Part shown: positions 1-7,068 of the stretch, piece after piece
Layout: the number at the start of each line of letters is the position of its first letter
Position numbering within the stretch: position 1 is the stretch's first letter
Assembly (NCBI GenBank): GCA_964581385.1
Contig: CAZOOK010000024.1
Coordinates: 32,898 to 96,897, forward strand
Reading direction: 5' to 3'
Source: CAZOOK01 sp964581385
GTDB taxonomy: Bacteria > Pseudomonadota > Gammaproteobacteria > Nevskiales > Nevskiaceae
DNA: 64,000 nt
The notes under the pieces: generated by a model
The model's database searches: none
Told to the model about the DNA's origin: nothing
What the model saw: only the letters and a program-made list of their open reading frames with translations
Position numbers and translations under genes: made by a program

Positions 1-120
1 GAGGCGCGCTGGTCGCTATCGAAGCTAACGTTTCCGCACGCGCTGGTGCGTGTGGTCGTCGCCGAGCAGCTCTATCGCGCGTGGAGCTTGTTGAACAACC
101 ATCCGTATCACCGCGCCTGA
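1..120 (+). CDS. C-terminal end of an unidentified protein
   Basis: The first 120 bases read as an open frame from base 1 to a TGA, giving the last 39 residues of a protein that begins outside the window. It ends with WSLLNNHPYHRA and contains a hydrophobic, basic stretch (PHALVRVVVAEQLYRAW). No family is recognised from so short a tail. The frame has the GC-rich codon use of the neighbouring real genes, unlike the sequence that follows, which is the main reason to call it coding. Confidence 0.4.
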   Translation, partial: EARWSLSKLTFPHALVRVVVAEQLYRAWSLLNNHPYHRA

Positions 121-565
121 GGCAGGTTCATCTTTTGGAGCCGTTACGTATCTTGCGATTCTGGCTTTAGAGTCCGTCGCGTTTCATTCTCTGATCGCAA
201 GCGATGTTAGTAGAGAAAAAGAAATTATTATTCGTTCTCTATGTGGACATTCAAATACGCAACCGCTGGCTAGGTATTTTCATCCATTGATGTGTGTTTC
301 AATGCACATTTTGAAGCGTATGAGAATGCTCGTTCAGCAAGAGCACTCTAATCTTTCTATTGAGGTGTACGGATAGGAATGCCGGTACCGTCCTTCTTCT
401 AATGTGCGGTAGAGGACGTTGAGCGGCACGCTTGACATCGATACAACTCCGTGCAGTACTATTGAATCTGTCGTGACGGCGACAAGAGCCGAAGCTTGGG
501 AAAGGGCTTTCTCGATCATGCCGCGCCGTCGAATTACTACAAATACTAATTGCGGGTGATCAATC
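121..565. other. Unassigned intergenic stretch, AT-richer
   Basis: This stretch has no gene I can support. It is visibly richer in A and T than its surroundings. A plus-strand frame stays open from about 95 to 376 but has no early start codon, and a minus-strand frame (334-741) overlaps the next gene. Both give protein-like translations without recognisable motifs. It may hold gene debris left by a rearrangement at the edge of an exopolysaccharide region, but that is a guess. Confidence 0.3.
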
Positions 566-1597
566 GTGAGCAACAAAATCAGCGGCCTATTGCCGCAGCT
601 GTGCTTTTTTGTTTTTCTGCCATTCCTATCTGCGCATGCTTGGGGAGCCGACGCTGGCGATATCTCGACACAGCAGATGCAATCAGCGAGCGCTTCCAGT
701 ACAACACGCACAACACCCATGTTGAAGGCAGGACTCAGCATCGGTGTTTTTTCGGGCGGTTACGATCCGACGACAGCGGCCAAGTTCGAAAAGTGGCTGG
801 GCCGCAAATCCGATTTCAATGTTGATTTTTTCTCCTATACAGAATACACGGGCAGCGATCCGCTCGCGGGTTCCGCAAGCTGGGATGTCGGTGTGTGGGC
901 CGGCGCCAATCGGCCGGATCGGAATATGCTTTTTTCCATACCGCTATCGACGCTGCAGGATCCTTCGCTGAAGAACGTCGCGAAGGGTTTATATGACGCG
1001 CAGTACCAGCAGGTCGCGAAATCAATTGCCGCGCACTATCCCAATGCGGTCATCAGGATCGGCTGGGAATTCAATGGCAATTGGTATCCTTGGGCTGCGA
1101 AAGGGAAAGGTGGCGATTACATCAACGCTTTCCGTCGTGTCAGCAAGATTTTCACCTCTGTATCTCCGGCTTTCACCATCGACTGGTGTCCTGGCATCGG
1201 CAGCCTGGAATTTCCGGCCGAACACGCTTATCCGGGCGATGATGTGGTCGATGTCATTGGACTGGATGCCTACGATAACTGGAACTACAACCCCACCATG
1301 ACCGATCCGGTGCAAAGATGGAATTACTTCCGGAATCAGGACCACGGCCTCGCCTGGCATAAGCAGTTTGCGGCCCAACACGGCAAGCCGATGAGCTATC
1401 CAGAGTGGGCGATAAACTATGACGACTCTTATTTCATGCAGCAGATGTATTCGTGGATCACGACGAATAGAGTGATCTATGTTTCGTATTGGAGTTCCAA
1501 TTCTGGCTTCGCCGGGAACCTCATGAGCCCCCAGTATCCGGCGGCGTCCACGATGTACAAAAGCCTTTTCAAAACCATCCCTTTGTCACATCACTAG
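566..1597 (+). CDS. Secreted glycoside hydrolase family 26 (beta-mannanase-like)
   Basis: This is a 343-residue protein starting at GTG 566. It opens with an export signal (hydrophobic LCFFVFLPFLSAHAWGA), so it acts in the periplasm or outside the cell. The motif RIGWEFNGNWYPW matches the GH26 acid/base region (Glu in WEFNG), and YPEWAIN near residue 290 fits the nucleophile strand. GH26 enzymes cleave beta-mannan or related beta-linked polysaccharides, and bacterial members are also found in exopolysaccharide clusters, where they trim the polymer. No polysaccharide synthesis genes follow it here, so the substrate is unknown. The stop codon TAG lies inside a CTAG that begins a repeat seen elsewhere in the window. 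Confidence 0.8.
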   Translation: MSNKISGLLPQLCFFVFLPFLSAHAWGADAGDISTQQMQSASASSTTRTTPMLKAGLSIGVFSGGYDPTTAAKFEKWLGRKSDFNVDFFSYTEYTGSDPLAGSASWDVGVWAGANRPDRNMLFSIPLSTLQDPSLKNVAKGLYDAQYQQVAKSIAAHYPNAVIRIGWEFNGNWYPWAAKGKGGDYINAFRRVSKIFTSVSPAFTIDWCPGIGSLEFPAEHAYPGDDVVDVIGLDAYDNWNYNPTMTDPVQRWNYFRNQDHGLAWHKQFAAQHGKPMSYPEWAINYDDSYFMQQMYSWITTNRVIYVSYWSSNSGFAGNLMSPQYPAASTMYKSLFKTIPLSHH

Positions 1598-1647
1598 AGC
1601 CTCTCGTCAAACTCCTTGGTCATTGCGAGACGACAGACCTTGGCCGG

Positions 1648-2511
1648 CTACGCGCGGATCAGTGTGCCGATGCCTTCGTCGGTGAACAGTTCCAGCAGTA
1701 CGGCGTGCTCGATGCGACCGTCGGTGATGACGGCACTCTTCACGCCGCTTTTCACCGCGTCGAGCGCGCATTGCACCTTCGGTAGCATCCCGCCGTGGAT
1801 GGTGCCGTCGGCGATCAGCGCGTCCACTTGTGGTGCGGTGAGGCCGGTGAGTACATTGCCCTGCTTGTCCATCAGGCCCTGCACGTTGGTCAGCAGCATC
1901 AGTTTTTCGGCTTTCAGCACGGAGGCGAGTTTGCCCGCGACGAGGTCGGCGTTGATGTTGTAGGCCTCGCCCTTGGCGCCGACGCCGATTGGCGCGATCA
2001 CGGGAATGAAGCCGCCGGCTTCGAGGTGATCGACGACGCGCGGATCGATCGCTTCGACTTCGCCGACCTGACCGATGTCCTGGCCCTTGATCAGCAGCTT
2101 GCGCGCGCGGATCAGGCCGCCGTCCTTGCCGGTGAGGCCGACCGCGCGGCCGCCTTGTTTCGCGATCGCGTTAACGACAGCTTTGTTGACGAGACCGCCC
2201 AGCATCATCTCGACGACATCCATGGTCTCCGCGTCGGTGACGCGCATGCCTTCGACGAATTCGCTTTTCTTGCCGAGCTTTTCCAGATGCTTGCCGATCT
2301 GCGGGCCACCGCCGTGCACCACCACCGGATGCATGCCGACCGCTTTCATCAACACGATGTCGCGCGCGAAGCTGTCGATCATGTCGTCGTCGCCCATCGC
2401 GTTGCCGCCGTATTTGACGACGATGGTTTTGTCGGCGAAACGGCGGATGTACGGCAGCGCCTCGGTGAGAACGCGGGCGATGTCAGTTGCGTTGGTGATG
2501 TCGATCGGCAT
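1648..2511 (-). CDS. argB: Acetylglutamate kinase
   Basis: A 287-residue protein of normal length for ArgB, which phosphorylates N-acetyl-L-glutamate with ATP in the second step of arginine synthesis in the cytosol. The amino-acid-kinase fold is clear: VVKYGGNAM near residue 33 (phosphate-binding Lys and glycines), VVVHGGGPQI, and the C-terminal TDGRIEHAVLLELF segment. It lies downstream of dut on the same strand with 32 bases between them, so coaBC, dut and argB are probably one transcript. A gene for phosphomannomutase (algC) often sits between dut and argB in gammaproteobacteria; it is absent here. Confidence 0.95.
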   Translation of the reverse strand: MPIDITNATDIARVLTEALPYIRRFADKTIVVKYGGNAMGDDDMIDSFARDIVLMKAVGMHPVVVHGGGPQIGKHLEKLGKKSEFVEGMRVTDAETMDVVEMMLGGLVNKAVVNAIAKQGGRAVGLTGKDGGLIRARKLLIKGQDIGQVGEVEAIDPRVVDHLEAGGFIPVIAPIGVGAKGEAYNINADLVAGKLASVLKAEKLMLLTNVQGLMDKQGNVLTGLTAPQVDALIADGTIHGGMLPKVQCALDAVKSGVKSAVITDGRIEHAVLLELFTDEGIGTLIRA

Positions 2512-2543
2512 CGGGGTACGGGAATCGTGTCGGGAGCGTGTTG

Positions 2544-2999
2544 TCAGTGCCGGCCGGTATGGCCGAAACCACCGGCGCCGCGGGTGCTGCTATCGAACTC
2601 GGTGACTACTTCAAAGGCGGCGCGCACCACCGGCACGAACACCAGCTGCGCCACGCGCTCGCCGGGCTCGATGGTGAATGCGCTCCTGCCGCGGTTCCAA
2701 CACGACACCATCAGCTCGCCCTGGTAATCGGAATCGATCAGACCGACCAGATTGCCGAGCACGATGCCGTGCTTATGGCCCAGCCCCGAACGCGGCAGGA
2801 TCACCGCCGCCAGCTGCGGATCGGCGATGTGGATCGCGAGGCCGGTTTTGAGCAGCGTGGTGTCGCCGGGCGCCAGGATCAGCGGTGCATCGAGCACGGC
2901 GCGCAGGTCGAGACCCGCGCTGCCGGAAGTGGCGTAGGCAGGCAGCGGCAGTTCATTGCCGAGACGGGGATCGAGAATCTTGATCTGGATTTTGTTCAC
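2544..2999 (-). CDS. dut: dUTP diphosphatase (dUTPase)
   Basis: This protein hydrolyses dUTP to dUMP and diphosphate, keeping uracil out of DNA and supplying dTMP synthesis. The five trimeric dUTPase motifs are present in order: GSAGLDLRA, PRSGLG, GLIDSDYQGEL, GERVAQLVF and the C-terminal arm RGAGGFGHTG. The last is usually GFGSTG. I place the start at a GTG (VNKIQIKIL), giving 151 residues, the usual length. A longer frame reaches further upstream but lies inside coaBC. The GTG overlaps the coaBC stop (GTGA), which points to translational coupling. Confidence 0.95.
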   Translation of the reverse strand: MNKIQIKILDPRLGNELPLPAYATSGSAGLDLRAVLDAPLILAPGDTTLLKTGLAIHIADPQLAAVILPRSGLGHKHGIVLGNLVGLIDSDYQGELMVSCWNRGRSAFTIEPGERVAQLVFVPVVRAAFEVVTEFDSSTRGAGGFGHTGRH

Positions 3000-4219
3000 G
3001 GGCGATGGCGTTCGAGGTAGCGTTCGGCAATCAGTTGCGCCAGACCACGGGCGACTTCGGTCTTGCTGGCGGGGCCGAGCGTGCGCTGGCCGCCGGGCCA
3101 TAGCACGAACAGCGTGTTGTCTTCGACATCGAAGCCGTGGCCGGCACCGACCTGGTTGGCGGCGATCAGGTTCAGACGCTTGCGTTCGAGTTTGTCGACG
3201 GCATGCTCGCCGATATTGTCGGTTTCGGCAGCGAAGCCGACGATGAACGCATCCGGAAAATTGTGGCGCGCGTCGCCGATGATGTCGGGATTGCGCGCGA
3301 GATTCAGCGTCAGCGTATCGCTGGTCTTCTTGATCTTGCGCGGTGCCTGTTCTTTGGCGCGATAGTCGGCGACGGCGGCGGCACCGACGAGCATTTCGGC
3401 TGAGGCTAGGGCGGTCATCGTCGCGTCGTGCATTTCCTGCGCGGTTTCGACGTCGACGCGGCGCACGCCGGCCGGCGTGTCGAGATGCACGGGTCCGCTG
3501 ATCAGCGTGACTTCCGCGCCGAGATCCGACAGCGCCTGCGCCACCGCATAGCCTTGCTTGCCGGACGAGCGATTGGTGATGAAGCGCACCGGATCGAGCG
3601 GCTCGCGCGTCGGTCCCGCGGTGACGACCACGCGCGCGCCGGCGAGCGCACCGCTACGCGTCACCAGCGACCATACCTGCGCCGCGATATCGCCGGGTTC
3701 GCTCATGCGGCCTTCGCCGACTTCGCCGCAGGCCTGTTCGCCAGCACCGGGACCGATCACGCGCACGCCGCGCGCATGTAGCGTCGCCATGTTTTGACGC
3801 GTCGCTGCGTTGGCCCACATCAAGCGGTTCATCGCCGGCGCGACGAGGATCGGACGATCGGTGGCCAGGCATAGGGTGGTCAGCAGATCGTCGGCGATGC
3901 CGTGCGCCAGCCGTGCGAGGAAGTCGGCGGTGGCGGGCGCGATGACGATCGCATCCGGCCAGCGCGCCAGTTCGATGTGGCCCATCGCCGCTTCCGCCTG
4001 CGCGTCCCACAGCGAATCGCGCACGGGGCGGCCGGTGAGTGCCTGAAATGTCGCAGTTCCGACGAAATGTTTCGCCGATTCCGTCATCGCCACCTGCACC
4101 TCGGCGCCGGCCTTGAGCAGTTGGCGCGCGACTTCCGCGGCCTTGTAGGCGGCGATGCCGGCGGTGACGCCAAGCAGAATGCGGGGCGCGGGCGGGGCGG
4201 TCGTGACGGGTGTGTTCAT
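2996..4219 (-). CDS. coaBC: Bifunctional phosphopantothenoylcysteine decarboxylase / phosphopantothenate-cysteine ligase
   Basis: A 407-residue two-domain enzyme that makes 4'-phosphopantetheine in coenzyme A synthesis. The N-terminal CoaC half is an FMN flavoprotein: GVTAGIAAYKAAE, the active-site His in MGHIELARWPD, the PAMNRLMW motif, and ACGEVGEGRM with the catalytic Cys on the substrate flap. The C-terminal CoaB half starts near residue 185 (VVVTAGPTREPLDPVRFITN) and contains the KIKK segment near residue 295. It is first in a probable coaBC-dut-argB operon and overlaps dut by four bases. Confidence 0.95.
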   Translation of the reverse strand: MNTPVTTAPPAPRILLGVTAGIAAYKAAEVARQLLKAGAEVQVAMTESAKHFVGTATFQALTGRPVRDSLWDAQAEAAMGHIELARWPDAIVIAPATADFLARLAHGIADDLLTTLCLATDRPILVAPAMNRLMWANAATRQNMATLHARGVRVIGPGAGEQACGEVGEGRMSEPGDIAAQVWSLVTRSGALAGARVVVTAGPTREPLDPVRFITNRSSGKQGYAVAQALSDLGAEVTLISGPVHLDTPAGVRRVDVETAQEMHDATMTALASAEMLVGAAAVADYRAKEQAPRKIKKTSDTLTLNLARNPDIIGDARHNFPDAFIVGFAAETDNIGEHAVDKLERKRLNLIAANQVGAGHGFDVEDNTLFVLWPGGQRTLGPASKTEVARGLAQLIAERYLERHRP

Positions 4220-4330
4220 GGGGGAATTGTAATGGCTCCGCGCGGCAACGGCCGTTCCGGGCCGGTTAGGAGCTTGCGGATAAGCGGTTTGATGCTAACG
4301 TGATCCCCGTTCCCGCGGTCGGAGATTGGC

Positions 4331-4915
4331 ATGGGATGGATTGTTCTAGCGGTTGTCGTCGCCGGGATTTTCTTTGTCATTGCGATCTACAACGGCCTGG
4401 TCGGTGGCCGCAACGCCTATAAGAACGCGTTTTCGCAGATCGATGTGCAGCTGCAACGGCGCTACGATCTGATCCCCAATCTCGTCGAAACCGCGAAGGC
4501 TTACATGAAGCACGAGCGCGAGACGCTCGAAGCAGTCATCACCGCGCGTAACTCCGCAGTCAGCGGGCTCAAGGCGGCGGCGGCAAATCCCGGCGATGCG
4601 CAGGCGATGCAACAGCTGTCCGGCGCGGAAAACGCGCTGACGCAGACGCTGGGCCGCCTGTTCGCACTATCAGAGGCTTATCCCGACCTAAAGGCGAACC
4701 AGAACATGATGCAGCTCACGGAAGAGTTGTCGTCCACCGAAAATCGCGTCGCGTTCGCGCGGCAGGCTTATAACGACGCGGTGATGAGCTATAACAATCG
4801 CTGCCAGATGTTTCCCGGCAATCTGATTGCCGGCCGGTTCGGTTTCACCGTCGCGCAATCGCTGGAAATCGAGAAAGCGGAGGCGCGCTCGGCGCCCAAA
4901 GTCAGCTTCCAGTGA
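4331..4915 (+). CDS. LemA family membrane-anchored protein
   Basis: A 194-residue protein with an N-terminal membrane anchor (WIVLAVVVAGIFFVIAIYNGLV) followed by the long-helix LemA domain, including the characteristic VQLQRRYDLIPNLVETAKAYMKHE. LemA proteins are anchored by their N-terminus with the helical domain exposed; their molecular role is poorly defined. The ATG at 4331 is preceded by GGAG about six bases away. It is followed after 71 bases by an M48 protease gene on the same strand, a common pairing that suggests they work together at the membrane. Confidence 0.9.
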   Translation: MGWIVLAVVVAGIFFVIAIYNGLVGGRNAYKNAFSQIDVQLQRRYDLIPNLVETAKAYMKHERETLEAVITARNSAVSGLKAAAANPGDAQAMQQLSGAENALTQTLGRLFALSEAYPDLKANQNMMQLTEELSSTENRVAFARQAYNDAVMSYNNRCQMFPGNLIAGRFGFTVAQSLEIEKAEARSAPKVSFQ

Positions 4916-4986
4916 ACGATTTCCGGTTCTCAGTCTGAACAGCGGCCGGTTCGGCACGTTCTGGTCGCTGGGCTCTGGAAATGACC

Positions 4987-6879
4987 ATGAATTTCTTCGA
5001 GCATCAAGCCCGCGCCCGCGCTCAGTCGCGGCGCATGCTGCTGCTGTTCGCGCTGGCGGTAATTGCAATCGTCGCCGCGATCGATTTCACGGTGCTGATC
5101 GCGTTGAGCGGAAGCAGCCGCGGTGCGCCGCCACCGGCCGGTCCGATCCTGGTGTGGACGTCGATCATCGTGCTGGCGACGATCGCAGTCGCCGGCCTGT
5201 TCCGCACGGCAAGCTTGTCCTCCGGTGGCGCGGCGGTGGCACGCGCGCTCGGTGCGACGTTGGTATCGCCGGACACCAGCAATCCCAAGCATCGCCGTCT
5301 GCGCAATGTCATCGAGGAAATGGCAATCGCGTCCGGCGTGCCGGTGCCGCAGATTTTCGTGCTCGAACAGGAATCCGCGATCAACGCTTTCGCCGCCGGC
5401 TATTCGGCTTCGGATGCGGCGGTGACGGTCACACGCGGGGCGCTCGACAAACTGACGCGCGATGAACTGCAAGGCGTCATCGGACACGAGTTCAGCCACG
5501 TCCTCAACGGTGATATGCGGCTCAACATCCGGCTGATGGGCTTGCTGTTCGGTATTCTCGTGCTGAGCTTGATCGGCCGCGAAGTGCTGACCTGGGCACC
5601 GCGCAGCCGCGATCGCGATTCGCGCGGCGGCGGGATCGTTCTGATCGCGCTCGCGCTGCTGGTGTTCGGCTATATCGGCGTGTTCTTCGGGCGACTCATC
5701 AAGGCGAACGTTTCGCGGCAGCGCGAATATCTCGCCGATGCTTCATCGGTGCAGTTCACGCGGCAAACCAGCGGCCTCGCCGGCGCACTGAAAAAGGCAG
5801 CCGGCATCACGGCCGGCACGCGGCTGCAAGGCGTCAACGGCGAGGAAGTCGCGCACATGCTGTTCGGCGATGGCGTTGGCTATGCCACGCTGTTCGCCAC
5901 GCATCCGCCACTGGTCTCGCGGATTCGCCGGCTCGATCCCTCGTTCAATCCCGGCCAGCTCACGGAACTGGGCACGCACTGGAACGCGCTCGATTACCGT
6001 CCGGAAGATGAGGAGAGCGCCATCAAGTCGGATTTCGCGGCGACGCCCGCCATGTCCGTGACGCCGGCAGCGATGCTGACGCGCGTGGCCAGTCCTTCGG
6101 ATGACGATTACACCGTCGCGCGCGATCTGCACCGCAGTCTTCCGGAACACTGGCTCGCTGCCGCGCACGACGAGGGACGTGCACTCGATACGGTGTTCGC
6201 CTTGCTGGTCCAGGAGCCGCCGGAATTGCGCGAGCGGCAGTTGCAAAAAATCGCCAGCGACTGGGGCACGCCGCATCGGGCCGGCGTCGAAGCGCTGCTC
6301 GCGCTAAAGAATGAATTGCACGCGGTGCAGCGCATGTCCTTGCTAGCGGTGGTCTTGCCAACGTTGCGCCGGCGCCCACGTGAACATCTGCTGCGCTTCA
6401 TACAAACCATCACCGAGTTGATCCGTGCCGACAGCCGCATCGACGTTTTCGAGTACTGCTTAGGCCGCTTGCTACGCGATCAACTCGATGACGTACTCGC
6501 TCCCGCGCACGTACGCAGCATCGGCTCGCGCCGCCTGGATAGCTGCCGCGACGAAGTCATCGGTCTATTTGCTGTACTGGCCGAAAAAGGGAATAGCGAT
6601 GTTGAAGCCGCGCGTCGTGCTTTTCTTGCCGGCATCAACGGATTGTTTCCGCGCGACGCGATTCAATACACACCGCCCACGGACTGGATCGTATCTCTGA
6701 ACACCGCGCTCGATGTGCTCGACGAATTGCAGCCGGCCGGCAAGCTGCTGCTGGTCGAGGGATTGGTCAAAGTGCTGGCGGCGGATGGGCGCATCACTCT
6801 CGACGAATCGGAACTTCTGCGCGCAGTGTGCGGAGCGCTGCATTGTCCACTGCCGCCGTTGCTCGGTGATGCGATCTGA
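4987..6879 (+). CDS. M48 family membrane metalloprotease with C-terminal TerB-like domain
   Basis: About 630 residues. The N-terminal part has two membrane spans (about residues 17-40 and 54-75) and a zinc protease domain with HEFSH at H167 and the distal Glu in the REYLADASS region, as in HtpX-type enzymes. More hydrophobic spans flank this domain. From about residue 370 the protein continues into a long helical region, and its final 130 residues, ending with ADGRITLDESELLRAV, resemble TerB-like acidic helical domains. The combination is larger than HtpX (about 290 residues). I chose ATG 4987 because GGAA lies seven bases ahead; ATG 4981 is two codons upstream. It probably forms a unit with lemA. 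Confidence 0.85.
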   Translation: MNFFEHQARARAQSRRMLLLFALAVIAIVAAIDFTVLIALSGSSRGAPPPAGPILVWTSIIVLATIAVAGLFRTASLSSGGAAVARALGATLVSPDTSNPKHRRLRNVIEEMAIASGVPVPQIFVLEQESAINAFAAGYSASDAAVTVTRGALDKLTRDELQGVIGHEFSHVLNGDMRLNIRLMGLLFGILVLSLIGREVLTWAPRSRDRDSRGGGIVLIALALLVFGYIGVFFGRLIKANVSRQREYLADASSVQFTRQTSGLAGALKKAAGITAGTRLQGVNGEEVAHMLFGDGVGYATLFATHPPLVSRIRRLDPSFNPGQLTELGTHWNALDYRPEDEESAIKSDFAATPAMSVTPAAMLTRVASPSDDDYTVARDLHRSLPEHWLAAAHDEGRALDTVFALLVQEPPELRERQLQKIASDWGTPHRAGVEALLALKNELHAVQRMSLLAVVLPTLRRRPREHLLRFIQTITELIRADSRIDVFEYCLGRLLRDQLDDVLAPAHVRSIGSRRLDSCRDEVIGLFAVLAEKGNSDVEAARRAFLAGINGLFPRDAIQYTPPTDWIVSLNTALDVLDELQPAGKLLLVEGLVKVLAADGRITLDESELLRAVCGALHCPLPPLLGDAI

Positions 6880-7068
6880 GTAGCTGCATTAACAATGCGG
6901 CTCCCGTTGGGGCAGCTTCCAAGGAACTCCCGTTTCTGCATCTGCCGGGTTTGTGGCGGCGATGGCTATTTAGAGCTCGATACTATAGTTAATAGTTATT
7001 TATAGAGTTACTTATAGTTTCTAGTTTCGTCATCGTGCCCTAACACTAAAAACGGTTCTCTACAGAAC
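6880..7068. other. Intergenic region with AT-rich tandem motif upstream of the GGDEF/EAL gene
   Basis: The second half of this gap is strongly AT-rich and repeats a TATAGTTA-like word several times between 6983 and 7020 (CTATAGTTAATAG, TTATAGAGTTAC, TTATAGTTTC). It precedes the GGDEF/EAL gene by about 50 bases and probably contains its promoter. The repeats could bind a regulator. Confidence 0.35.

Noticed and set aside
334..741. Minus-strand 135-codon gene overlapping the GH26 start
   Set aside because: It would run through the GH26 signal peptide region on the other strand; the part beyond is protein-like but has no family I can name.
1795..2727. Plus-strand open frame of 310 codons across argB and dut
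   Set aside because: It is antisense to two clear genes, is rich in Asp/His/Ala as expected for a GC-rich shadow frame, and has no family motifs.
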